Shown here in pieces: positions 1 through 6,142 of a stretch of DNA of 6,557 nt. Source of the DNA: Faecalibacterium prausnitzii (GTDB lineage Bacteria > Bacillota > Clostridia > Oscillospirales > Ruminococcaceae). Under the pieces are notes generated by a model. It saw nothing but the letters and a program-made list of their open reading frames with translations, did not search any database and had not been told where the DNA came from. The translations under genes were made by a program, and so were the position numbers. The stretch covers positions 1 through 6,557 of the forward strand of contig DCCL01000138.1 of the NCBI GenBank assembly GCA_002313795.1, written 5' to 3'. Positions within the stretch are counted from its first letter, which is position 1. Each line of letters begins with the position of its first letter.

Positions 1-569
1 ACGCCCGCCCAGCGCATCTTGTACACGTTGATACCCACGGAGTCCGCCGCCTGAGGATGCTCGCCGCAGGCCATGAGACGCAGGCCGAAGCGGGTCTTGT
101 ACAGCACCACATAGCTGATGATGAGCAGGGCAATGCCCAGCGGAACAAAGATGCTCAGCTCCAGGCCGCCGATGCTGAACAGGAACGGCTTATTGGAATA
201 ATTCAGCTTGGCGCTGCCGCTGTCGCTGAAGTTCTTGGCGATGACCACGGCGATGGCCGTTGCCAGCAGGTTCAGGGCCGTGCCGCCGATGGTCTGGTCT
301 GCCTTCAGGTTGATGGACGCAAAGGCCAGCAGCAGACTGTAGACCATGCCGGCGATGGCTGCCGCCAGCACAGCGATGATGACGATGAGAGCCGGGGGCA
401 TGGTGGAGGGCAGCATAGTGAGGGTAAGGACACCCGCCACGCCGCCGATGACCATGATGCCTTCCAGCGCGATGTTGATGATACCGGAGTGCTCACTGAA
501 CATACCGCCCAGAGCCACCAGCATCAGCACGATGCCATACAGCAGAGTATACTTGATGAGCAGCAACAT
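1..569 (-). CDS. nupQ: BMP-type ABC importer permease, NupQ-like (3' end outside window)
   Basis: Second membrane subunit of a nucleoside-type ABC importer (BPD_transp_2 family). The frame is open from an ATG at 569 to the left edge, giving 189 codons; family members run to roughly 310-320 residues, so about 60% is present. Family signatures are clear: ALGGMFSEHSG...NIALEG (residues 20-37), ADQTIGGTALN (90-100) and GEHPQAADSVGIN (169-181), the last being the cytoplasmic loop expected to contact the ATPase. Hydrophobic segments lie near residues 8-24, 36-53, 59-84, 95-112 and 138-157. The start has AAGGAGGG at 585-578 with an 8-nt spacer and follows the NupP-like stop codon by one base (TGATATG), so translation is probably coupled. 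It should pair with the NupP-like subunit to form the translocation path. Family assignment is secure; substrate (nucleosides in characterised members) is inferred. Confidence 0.93.
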   Translation of the reverse strand, partial: MLLLIKYTLLYGIVLMLVALGGMFSEHSGIINIALEGIMVIGGVAGVLTLTMLPSTMPPALIVIIAVLAAAIAGMVYSLLLAFASINLKADQTIGGTALNLLATAIAVVIAKNFSDSGSAKLNYSNKPFLFSIGGLELSIFVPLGIALLIISYVVLYKTRFGLRLMACGEHPQAADSVGINVYKMRWAG

Positions 570-570
570 A

Positions 571-1737
571 TCACTTGCCCTCCTTCTTAGGCTCAGTCTT
601 AGCAGGGGCAGGCTCTGCGTTCACGTTGGTCTTATCCGCATTCTTGAACAGCAGGGCATGGATCTTGCCGCGGAACAGCATGGAGAATGCGCACAGGTAG
701 ATGATGATGCCGCTGATGAGGTCGGAGATCTCCGTGGGATAATACTTGGTGGACAGGAACGAGCCGCCGACCGAGATATGGGAGATGAAGATCGCAGAGA
801 AGATGGTACCGATGGGGTTGGAGCTTGCCAGCAGGGCGACGGAGATGCCGTTGAAGCCCATGGCAGGCAGGCTAGTGGAGTTCAGGGGGTTCCACTGGGA
901 GACGTTGGACAGGTAGTAGAGACCTGCGCCAAAGCCTGCCAGAGCGCCTGCAATGGCCATGGAGAGGATGATGTTCTTCTTCTCGTTGATGCCGGCGTAG
1001 CGGGCAGCGCTCTTGTTCAGGCCGACGGCCTTCAGCTCATAGCCGAAGGTGGTCTTGTTCAGGATGACCCAGATGAGGACAGCCACCGCTGCTGCCAGGA
1101 AGATGGCGATGGTGGTGCTGTTGGTCTGGAACATCTTGTTCAGGCCGAAGTCCGGGATGACCGACTGGGCATACTCGGCATTCTTGCTCAGGTTGATGGT
1201 ACGGGTGTTGCGCACGTCGTACATGGGGCCGGTGCCGTTCTGGTAGATGAGCTCATTCACCAGATACAGGCCGATCCAGTTGAACATGATGGAGGTGATG
1301 ACCTCGTTGATGTTGAAATAAGCCTTGAAGAAGCCCGGGATCGCACCCCAGATGCCGCCCAGAACGGTAGCTGCGATGAGACAGACGAACCAGGGCATCT
1401 TGAGCATGATGGCGCAGTAGAGGGCACCGTAAGCGCCCAGAGTGTACTGACCGGCAGCGCCGATGTTGAACAGGCCGGTCTTGAAGGCGAAGGCCACGGA
1501 CAGACCGGTCATGATAAGGGGCGCAGCGTTGGCCAGCTCCTTGCCGACGCCATAGGGAGCATCATGGAAGCCGCCCTTGAGGATGCGGACAAAGCCATCG
1601 CCCCAGGCGTGGGCCGGATTGATGGCTACCAGCACCAGAAAGCCCACAGCCATGCCGATGACGATGCACAGCAGAGCTGCCAGCACGCTGGTGATGGAGT
1701 CGTTCAGGTTGCTGTGGGAAAGTTTTTTCTTGTTCAT
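571..1737 (-). CDS. nupP: BMP-type ABC importer permease, NupP-like
   Basis: First membrane subunit of the importer, 388 residues (BPD_transp_2 family). A short charged N-terminus is followed by hydrophobic segments near 15-39, 68-84, 92-112, 116-135, 145-164, 208-226, 257-278, 290-312 and 336-358. The family motif FKTGLFNIGAAGQ sits at 85-97, and GLNKSAARYAGI at 239-250 is the cytoplasmic coupling-loop motif. NEVITSIMFNWIGLYLVN (144-161) is also typical. The C-terminus ends in a Lys/Glu/Ala/Pro-rich hydrophilic tail of about 23 residues, beyond the usual membrane core. The ATG at 1737-1735 overlaps the ATPase stop by one base (TAATG), with AAGGAG at 1751-1746 and an 8-nt spacer, so it is co-transcribed and probably translationally coupled to the ATPase. 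Expected to form a heterodimer with the NupQ-like protein. Nucleoside substrate is inferred from family only. Confidence 0.95.
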   Translation of the reverse strand: MNKKKLSHSNLNDSITSVLAALLCIVIGMAVGFLVLVAINPAHAWGDGFVRILKGGFHDAPYGVGKELANAAPLIMTGLSVAFAFKTGLFNIGAAGQYTLGAYGALYCAIMLKMPWFVCLIAATVLGGIWGAIPGFFKAYFNINEVITSIMFNWIGLYLVNELIYQNGTGPMYDVRNTRTINLSKNAEYAQSVIPDFGLNKMFQTNSTTIAIFLAAAVAVLIWVILNKTTFGYELKAVGLNKSAARYAGINEKKNIILSMAIAGALAGFGAGLYYLSNVSQWNPLNSTSLPAMGFNGISVALLASSNPIGTIFSAIFISHISVGGSFLSTKYYPTEISDLISGIIIYLCAFSMLFRGKIHALLFKNADKTNVNAEPAPAKTEPKKEGK

Positions 1738-3275
1738 TATTTGCTCTCCTTTCCCTGCTTGCGTGCGCCGGCCATGTAGAGGCCCAGCTCCTGCACAGTG
1801 GTGGTCTTGGGGTCGAACTCGCCCACGATCTCACCCTCGTACATGACGAGGATGCGGTCGGACAGGTTCATGACCTCGTCCAGTTCCAGACTGACCAGCA
1901 GGACTGCCTTGCCCTTATCGCGCTCGGCCACGATCTGCTTATGGATGTACTCAATGGCGCCGACGTCCAGGCCGCGGGTGGGCTGAACTGCCACCAGCAG
2001 CTTGGGGTCTTTATCGATCTCGCGGGCAATGATGGCTTTCTGCTGGTTGCCGCCGGACATACTGCGCACGATGGTGGCGCTGCCCTGACCGCTGCGGACG
2101 TCATACTGGGCGATGAGCCGGTCGGAATACTCCCGCACCTTGTCTGCCCGGATGAAGCCGCCCTTCTGGAACTCCGGCTGCCAGTAGCGCTGGAGCACCA
2201 TATTGTTCTCGAGGCTGTAGTCCAGCACCAGACCGTGCTTATGGCGGTCTTCGGGGATATGGCTCATGCCGTCCTTGGAACGCTGGCGGATGCTCTCATT
2301 GGTGATGTCCTTGCCATCCAGCAGGATCTTGCCGCTGGTCAGCTTTTCCAGACCGGTCAGGCCGTAGACGAACTCCGTCTGACCATTGCCCTCGATACCA
2401 GCCAAGCAGACGATCTCGCCGCCGTGCACCTGGAAGGTAACGTTCTTGACGGAATCCTTCTTGCGCTGGTCATTGTGGATGGTGACACCCTCCACGTCCA
2501 GGATGACTTTGCCGGGGTGAGCCGGCTTTTTCTCGACCTGAAGCTGGACATCACGGCCGACCATCATGCGGGAAAGCTCTTCCTTGGTGGTGTCCTTGAT
2601 ATCCACGGTGCCCATGTACTTGCCCTTGCGCAGGACGGTGCAGCGGTCTGCCACGGCCATGATCTCGTTGAGCTTGTGGGTGATGAAGAGGATGGATTTG
2701 CCCTCTTTCTTGAACCCGCGCATGATCTCCATCAGCTCGTCGATCTCCTGCGGGGTCAGCACAGCGGTGGGCTCATCAAAGATCAGGATCTCATTGTCGC
2801 GGTAGAGCATCTTCAGGATCTCCACGCGCTGCTGCATACCGACCGAGATATCGCTGATGAGCGCATCCGGGTCCACGCGCAGACCATATTTTTCGCTCAG
2901 GGCCATGACCTTTTTGCGGGCCTCGGCCTTCTGCAGGAAACCAAACTTGTTGGGCTCCACGCCCAGAATGATGTTGTCCAGAACGCTGAAGCATTCCACC
3001 AGCTTGAAGTGCTGGTGCACCATGCCGATACCCAGTGCATTTGCATCATTGGGGTTGCGAATGGCGACCTCCTTGCCGTTCTTGAGGATCTTACCTTCCT
3101 CCGGCTGATACAAGCCAAACAGCACGCTCATCAGTGTGCTCTTGCCTGCGCCGTTCTCGCCCAACAGAGCGTGGACCTCACCTTTGCGCAGCTGCAGGGT
3201 AATGTCGTCGTTGGCCTTGATGCCCGGGAACTCCTTGGTGATATGGAGCATCTCGATCACAAAATCCTCTGCCAA
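1737..3275 (-). CDS. nupO: BMP-type ABC importer ATPase with two nucleotide-binding domains, NupO-like
   Basis: Cytoplasmic motor of the importer: two ABC domains in one 512-residue chain, the usual size for NupO/RbsA/MglA-type proteins. Domain 1 has Walker [10 protein letters not shown] (39-47), Q-loop Gln88, signature SVGMQQ (144-149), Walker B ILIFDE (163-168) and switch His200. Domain 2 has a degenerate P-loop GIEGNGQTE lacking the Lys (293-301), a good signature MSGGNQ (406-411), [11 protein letters not shown] with Gln431 in place of the catalytic Glu, and SLELDE where the switch His is expected. This asymmetry is normal in this family, so only one site should hydrolyse ATP efficiently. 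The start chosen is TTG at 3275-3273, with AAAGGAG ten bases upstream; homologues begin just before VIEML. GTG at 3260 (after GAGG, 5-nt spacer) is an alternative, while GTG at 3308 would place the Shine-Dalgarno inside the gene. It is preceded by its own promoter and overlaps the nupP-like start. Confidence 0.95.
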   Translation of the reverse strand: MAEDFVIEMLHITKEFPGIKANDDITLQLRKGEVHALLGENGAGKSTLMSVLFGLYQPEEGKILKNGKEVAIRNPNDANALGIGMVHQHFKLVECFSVLDNIILGVEPNKFGFLQKAEARKKVMALSEKYGLRVDPDALISDISVGMQQRVEILKMLYRDNEILIFDEPTAVLTPQEIDELMEIMRGFKKEGKSILFITHKLNEIMAVADRCTVLRKGKYMGTVDIKDTTKEELSRMMVGRDVQLQVEKKPAHPGKVILDVEGVTIHNDQRKKDSVKNVTFQVHGGEIVCLAGIEGNGQTEFVYGLTGLEKLTSGKILLDGKDITNESIRQRSKDGMSHIPEDRHKHGLVLDYSLENNMVLQRYWQPEFQKGGFIRADKVREYSDRLIAQYDVRSGQGSATIVRSMSGGNQQKAIIAREIDKDPKLLVAVQPTRGLDVGAIEYIHKQIVAERDKGKAVLLVSLELDEVMNLSDRILVMYEGEIVGEFDPKTTTVQELGLYMAGARKQGKESK

Positions 3276-3285
3276 TCTGCTCACT

Positions 3286-3292
3286 CTCCTTT
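3286..3292 (-). promoter_or_regulatory. Ribosome binding site that decides a TTG start for the ATPase gene
   Basis: The minus strand reads AAAGGAG here, a strong Shine-Dalgarno matching those of the neighbouring genes. No ATG lies at a usable distance. The next in-frame start-type codons are TTG at 3275 (10-nt spacer) and GTG at 3260, which has its own weaker GAGG. The GTG at 3284 starts only one base after the site and is too close. TTG is preferred because it gives a short N-terminal extension like that of known NupO proteins. Confidence 0.65.
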
Positions 3293-3327
3293 CGTGTCCA
3301 AGTGACACCTATATTGTTCTAACGACC

Positions 3328-3356
3328 ATTATACCGTATTTTTGCCTTTTTGCACA
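3328..3356 (-). promoter_or_regulatory. Likely sigma-A promoter for the ATPase-permease operon
   Basis: A perfect -10 box TATAAT lies at 3333-3328 on the minus strand. Seventeen bases upstream is TGTGCA (3356-3351), which matches the -35 consensus TTGACA at only three of six positions. Transcription should start near 3321, giving a leader of about 45 bases that includes the ribosome binding site at 3292-3286. The strong -10 with poor -35 suggests help from an activator, and the -35 position coincides with the third TGTGCA element of this gap. Confidence 0.65.
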
Positions 3357-3391
3357 CTTCTTTTTGAAATTTTAATGTTTTGCCACGTTAT

Positions 3392-3418
3392 AAGTATTAC
3401 TTTTGTGCACTTTGCACA
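3392..3418. promoter_or_regulatory. Paired inverted repeats, candidate operator upstream of the nupO promoter
   Basis: Two adjacent dyads are seen. TGTGCA-CTT-TGCACA (3404-3418, plus strand) is a 6-bp inverted repeat with a 3-base spacer. AAGTA-T-TACTT (3392-3402) is a 5-bp inverted repeat with a 1-base spacer, one base away. The TGTGCA half-site occurs again on the minus strand at 3356-3351, 62 bp from the matching half-site and overlapping the -35 region. This looks like a transcription-factor site; no regulator can be named from the sequence. Confidence 0.4.
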
Positions 3419-3526
3419 TAGTTTTGGAGATGTCTTTTATTTTTCATCCCGGCAGGCCGGTTTCTTTTCGGGAAATATCCGAGATACATCGTGCTGTTTT
3501 TCTGCTTTCCCCCTCTCGTCAATTCT

Positions 3527-3540
3527 TTCTGCCCGCAGAA
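3527..3540. repeat. Short inverted repeat TTCTGC-CC-GCAGAA
   Basis: Six-base perfect arms with a two-base centre, about 200 bp upstream of the nupO promoter. It could be a protein-binding dyad or chance; it has no T-tract and so is not a terminator. A second small hairpin, CCGTT/AACGG with a 6-base loop, sits next to it at 3546-3561. Confidence 0.3.
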
Positions 3541-3568
3541 CTGCGCCGTTGTGGAAAACGGTGCCGAC

Positions 3569-3602
3569 AAAAAGCGGGACGCTCCCCCAAGGAACGTCCC
3601 GC
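3569..3602 (-). terminator. Intrinsic terminator after the third lipoprotein gene of the array
   Basis: On the minus strand the perfect 8-bp stem GCGGGACG / CGTCCCGC (3602-3595 with 3581-3574) can be extended inward by four weaker pairs to leave a 5-base loop. It is followed by TTTTT (3573-3569). It begins 14 bases after the stop codon of the lipoprotein gene and should separate the lipoprotein transcript from the nupO operon, at least in part. Confidence 0.9.
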
Positions 3603-3616
3603 CTGCGCTGTTTTTC

Positions 3617-4780
3617 TTACTGGATGTAGTTGACCGTGGTGAAGGCGCTGACCTCAGGCTTCACGCTGTCGTCCGAGCTGTTGTCCACGACCACATCACC
3701 GGAAGCGATCTTACCCTTGATTTCTTCGTACTCTTCCACGGTGAAGGTCTTGAAGTTCCAGCTGCCTGCGTCGGTGGGCAGGCCAACATAATCGCCCTGT
3801 TCCAGTCCGAAGTTATCCTCGGTGCCGGCCAGAGAATCCCACTCACCATCGTTGATCCGCTCCAGAGAATCGTGCAGACCAACGGCCAGATTCTTCATGG
3901 CGGAGGTGATGAACGGGTCGTAATCATACAGGCCGTCGGACACACCCTTGACGCCGATGTAGTTCTGATCCACATCCACGCCGATGACATAGCCGTCATT
4001 CTTCACAGCTGCTTCAACGGCGGAGGTATAGATGCCGCCGCCGCAGGCAAAGACGACCTGCGTGCCGCTGGCATACCAGCTCTCCATGCGGGAGGTGATG
4101 TTGGCGTCGCCGTAGAACTGGCCGCCGTAGAAGTAGTTGACCTCCACATTGGTGCCCAGCTCCTGTGCAGCGGCGTCGATGCCCTGCAGATAGCCGTAGC
4201 CGTACCGGATCACGCCGGGCACAGCGGTGCCGCCCAGGAAGCCCAGCTTGGTGTAACCGTCCTTCACAGCAGCATAACCGGCCAGATAGCCTGCCTGCTC
4301 CTCATGGAAGGTGAAGCAGTAACAGTTGGCGGGCACAGCATCCTCACCGATGTCTTCCTTGGTCACATCCACGGCGATGAACTTGACATCCGGGTAGCGC
4401 TCTGCGGCCCAGGCCATGGTCTCGCCATACTGGTAGCTGACGCAGACCACAACATCTGCGCCGTCCGAGACGGCCTGACGGATGACGGTCTCACGCTCTT
4501 CCTGGGTGCCCTCGGTGGAGAGATTGTAATACTGGCAGTTGTCGCCCATGTAAGCCTCGATGGCCTCCCAGCAGGGCTGGTTGAAGCTCTCATCATCCAC
4601 AGAGCCGATGTTGCAGCAGAGGGCCACCTGCTGGACGCCTGCGGCGGCTGCGCTGCTGCCTGCGGCAGAACCGGCAGAAGAGGCGGAAGTGCTGTCGGAG
4701 GCACCGCAGGCACTCAGAACGGACAGGGCGGCAGCTGCGCCGGCAACGGACAGGAAACGACGACGAGAGATCTTCTTCAT
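3617..4780 (-). CDS. BMP family substrate-binding lipoprotein (third in the array)
   Basis: Extracytoplasmic ligand receptor of the importer, 387 residues, BMP/PnrA-like family. The signal peptide MKKISRRRFLSVAGA... ends in lipobox LSAC with Cys25 as the lipidated residue; SRRRFL also fits the twin-arginine consensus. A Ser/Ala/Gly tether follows (26-48). The binding fold shows the BMP motifs DDESFNQPCWE (62-72, ligand-pocket region in the family), GFLGGTAVP (180-188), FACGGGIYTSAVEAA (244-258) and VIGVDVDQ (265-272). The mature protein has eight further cysteines (55, 56, 70, 82, 113, 153, 155, 246), unusual for an exported Firmicutes protein. The ATG at 4780 is preceded by AAGGAG (4793-4788, 7-nt spacer); an in-frame extension to 4963 is discounted because it would bury the signal peptide. 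It is about 84% identical (hand alignment over about 340 residues) to the next gene upstream. Likely nucleoside binding by family; actual ligand unknown. Confidence 0.95.
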   Translation of the reverse strand: MKKISRRRFLSVAGAAAALSVLSACGASDSTSASSAGSAAGSSAAAAGVQQVALCCNIGSVDDESFNQPCWEAIEAYMGDNCQYYNLSTEGTQEERETVIRQAVSDGADVVVCVSYQYGETMAWAAERYPDVKFIAVDVTKEDIGEDAVPANCYCFTFHEEQAGYLAGYAAVKDGYTKLGFLGGTAVPGVIRYGYGYLQGIDAAAQELGTNVEVNYFYGGQFYGDANITSRMESWYASGTQVVFACGGGIYTSAVEAAVKNDGYVIGVDVDQNYIGVKGVSDGLYDYDPFITSAMKNLAVGLHDSLERINDGEWDSLAGTEDNFGLEQGDYVGLPTDAGSWNFKTFTVEEYEEIKGKIASGDVVVDNSSDDSVKPEVSAFTTVNYIQ

Positions 4781-4827
4781 ATGCTTTCTCCTTAAGTTTG
4801 AATAGTAATACTTTTGTTTTTCAGGGC

Positions 4828-4863
4828 AAAAAAGAATAGGGCGTTCTTTTTGCAGAACGTCCC
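4828..4863 (-). terminator. Intrinsic terminator between the second and third lipoprotein genes
   Basis: The minus strand forms GGG-A-CGTTCT / AGAACG-CCC (4863-4854 with 4847-4839): nine pairs with one bulged A and the loop GCAAAA. It is followed by TATTC and then TTTTTT (4833-4828). It starts 17 bases after the stop codon of the gene at 4881. The bulge and interrupted T-tract suggest a weaker terminator than the other two, which would let some transcription continue into the next lipoprotein gene. Confidence 0.85.
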
Positions 4864-4880
4864 ACTCGGGAACGCTTGTC

Positions 4881-6053
4881 TTACTGGATATAGCTGACGG
4901 TGGTGTACTCGCTGACTGCGGGCTTGGTGCTGTCGTCGGAGCTGTCGTCCACGACCACCTCACCGGAAGCGATCTTGGCCTTCAGGGCCTCATACTCATC
5001 CTCGGTGAAGGTCTTGAAGTTCCAGCTGTCCTCGGCAGTAGGCAGGCCCACATAGTCGCCCTCTTCCAGACCGAACTTATCCTCACTGCCGGCCAGGGAA
5101 TCCCACTCGCCGTTGTTGATCTTGTCCAGAGAATCGTGGATAGCAACGGAGAGATTCTTCATGGCAGAGGTGACGAAGGGGTTGTAGGCATAGGTGCCGT
5201 CAGCCACGCCGTTGGCGCCGATGTAGTTCTGATCCACATCCACGCCGACCACATAGCCGTTATTCTTCAGGGCTGCCTCAACGGCAGAGGTGTAGATGCC
5301 GCCACCGCAGGCGAAAACGATCTGGGTGCCGCTGGCATACCAGCCCTCCATACGGGAGGTGATGTTGGCATCGCCGTAGAACTGACCGCCGTAGAAGTAG
5401 TTGACTTCCACGTTGGTGCTCAGTTCCTGCGCAGCGGCGTCTGCGCCCTGCACATAGCCGTAGCCGTAGCGGATGACCGCAGGCACGGCCGTGCCGCCCA
5501 GGAAGCCCAGCTTGGTGTAGCCGTCCTTCACCACCGCATAGCCCGCCAGATAACCGGCCTGCTCTTCCTTGAAGGTGAAGCAGTAACAGTTGGAGGGGAT
5601 CTCATCGGTGCCGATGTCGCCCTTGGTGACATCAACGGCGATGAACTTGACATCCGGGTACTGCTCCGCTGCCCATGCCATGGTCTCACCGTACTGATAG
5701 CTGACGCAGATCACCACGTCTGCGCCGTCGTTGACGGCCTGACGGATGGCAGTCTCACGCTCTTCCTGGGTGCCCTCGGTGGACAGGGTATAATACTGGC
5801 AGTTATCGCCCATATAGGCTTCCACCGCTTCCCAGCAGGGCTGGTTGAAGCTTTCGTCATCCACAGAGCCGATGTTGCAGCACAGGGCCACCTGCTGGAT
5901 GCCGTTGGTCTCTGCTGCACTGGCAGAAGAAGCCGGAGCAGAAGCTGCAGAAGAGGACGCAGTGGAAGAGGAAGAGCCGCCGCAGGCAGTCAGAGCTGCA
6001 GCAGCAACAGCGGCACCAGCCACTGCCAGAAAGTTACGACGAGAGATCTTCAT
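4881..6053 (-). CDS. BMP family substrate-binding lipoprotein (second in the array)
   Basis: Paralogue of the gene at 3617-4780, 390 residues, with the same role as surface ligand receptor. The signal MKISRRNFLAVAGAA... carries SRRNFL, close to the twin-arginine consensus, and lipobox LTAC with Cys24. The tether (25-51) is Ser/Ala-rich but unlike that of its sister, showing fast drift outside the fold. SFNQ lies at 68-71, GFLGG at 183-187 and VDVDQ at 271-275; all eight mature cysteines of the sister are conserved. ATG at 6053 has AAGGAG (6067-6062) with an 8-nt spacer. Differences from the sister cluster at GEDAVPAN/GTDEIPSN, the segment after NYIG (VKGVSDGLYDYD versus ANGVADGTYAYN), the helix after SAMKNL and PTDAGSW/PTAEDSW, so ligand preference or docking could differ. 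No convincing promoter precedes it; readthrough from the upstream copy is plausible. Confidence 0.95.
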   Translation of the reverse strand: MKISRRNFLAVAGAAVAAAALTACGGSSSSTASSSAASAPASSASAAETNGIQQVALCCNIGSVDDESFNQPCWEAVEAYMGDNCQYYTLSTEGTQEERETAIRQAVNDGADVVICVSYQYGETMAWAAEQYPDVKFIAVDVTKGDIGTDEIPSNCYCFTFKEEQAGYLAGYAVVKDGYTKLGFLGGTAVPAVIRYGYGYVQGADAAAQELSTNVEVNYFYGGQFYGDANITSRMEGWYASGTQIVFACGGGIYTSAVEAALKNNGYVVGVDVDQNYIGANGVADGTYAYNPFVTSAMKNLSVAIHDSLDKINNGEWDSLAGSEDKFGLEEGDYVGLPTAEDSWNFKTFTEDEYEALKAKIASGEVVVDDSSDDSTKPAVSEYTTVSYIQ

Positions 6054-6094
6054 ACTTGAATCTCCTTAAATTTCAGTCTACTTATCCTTCACAC

Positions 6095-6132
6095 AAAAAG
6101 GGCGGGACGCCCCTTAGGAGAACGTCCCGCCC
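6095..6132 (-). terminator. Intrinsic terminator after the first lipoprotein gene
   Basis: A perfect 10-bp GC-rich stem, GGGCGGGACG / CGTCCCGCCC (6132-6123 with 6109-6100), with a 13-base loop that can partly pair, is followed by TTTTTG. It begins 10 bases past the stop codon at 6143. By eye it is the strongest of the three terminators. Confidence 0.9.
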
Positions 6133-6142
6133 GGGAAAACAC

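Larger units (their letters stand above)
3276..3616. other. AT-rich regulatory gap between the lipoprotein genes and the transporter genes
   Basis: This 341-base stretch has no credible gene on either strand. Its AT content, especially at 3300-3440, contrasts with the GC-rich genes around it. Reading along the minus strand it holds the terminator of the upstream lipoprotein gene (3602-3569), a small hairpin (3561-3546), a near-palindrome (3540-3527), a CCGGC-AG-GCCGG inverted repeat near 3450-3461, the TGTGCA and AAGTA-N-TACTT elements (3418-3392), the likely nupO promoter (3356-3328) and the nupO ribosome binding site. No riboswitch was recognised. Confidence 0.8.

Noticed and set aside
293..301. 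Loss of the P-loop Lys and catalytic Glu in the second ATPase domain (residues 293-301 and 431) as a sign of a dying gene
   Set aside because: Coordinates here are protein residues. The same degenerate second site, including the Gln-Pro-Thr-Arg-Gly pattern, is normal in NupO-type ATPases, and the reading frame is intact.
346..1779. Long plus-strand open frame opposite the nupP-like gene
   Set aside because: It lies antisense to a clear permease. Its product is rich in Asp, His, Gln and Gly with no recognisable domain, and it lacks a good ribosome binding site: a by-product of GC-rich codon bias.
1941..3305. Long plus-strand open frame opposite the ATPase gene
   Set aside because: Fully antisense to a gene with all ABC motifs. 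Its own product shows no family features and mirrors the codon bias of the real strand.
3276..3573. Purine-type or other riboswitch in the nupO leader
   Set aside because: Nucleoside transporters of this class are sometimes riboswitch controlled, but the likely start of transcription near 3321 leaves only about 45 leader bases, and I see no conserved purine aptamer core or terminator hairpin before the start codon.
3342..3633. Small plus-strand open frames in the intergenic gap
   Set aside because: Phe- and Ser-rich products from AT-rich DNA, no ribosome binding site, and they run through a terminator hairpin into the opposite gene.
3491..4795. Plus-strand open frame opposite the third lipoprotein gene, and the similar one at 5136-6059
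   Set aside because: The two resemble each other only because the paralogous genes beneath them do. Similarity of antisense products is expected from duplicated sense genes and is not evidence of coding.
4802..4829. Possible promoter TTGCCC-16-TACTAT before the third lipoprotein gene
   Set aside because: Both boxes match consensus at four of six positions only, and transcription would begin almost on the ribosome binding site at 4793. The first box also overlaps the terminator T-tract. Too weak to list.
4781..4963. Upstream in-frame extension of the third lipoprotein gene
   Set aside because: It would add 61 residues, run through the terminator and into the previous gene, and bury the signal peptide. 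ATG at 4780 has a strong ribosome binding site.
6054..6094. Separate promoter before the second lipoprotein gene
   Set aside because: The 41 bases between terminator and start codon hold no -10/-35 pair that I can defend; readthrough from upstream is the simpler view.
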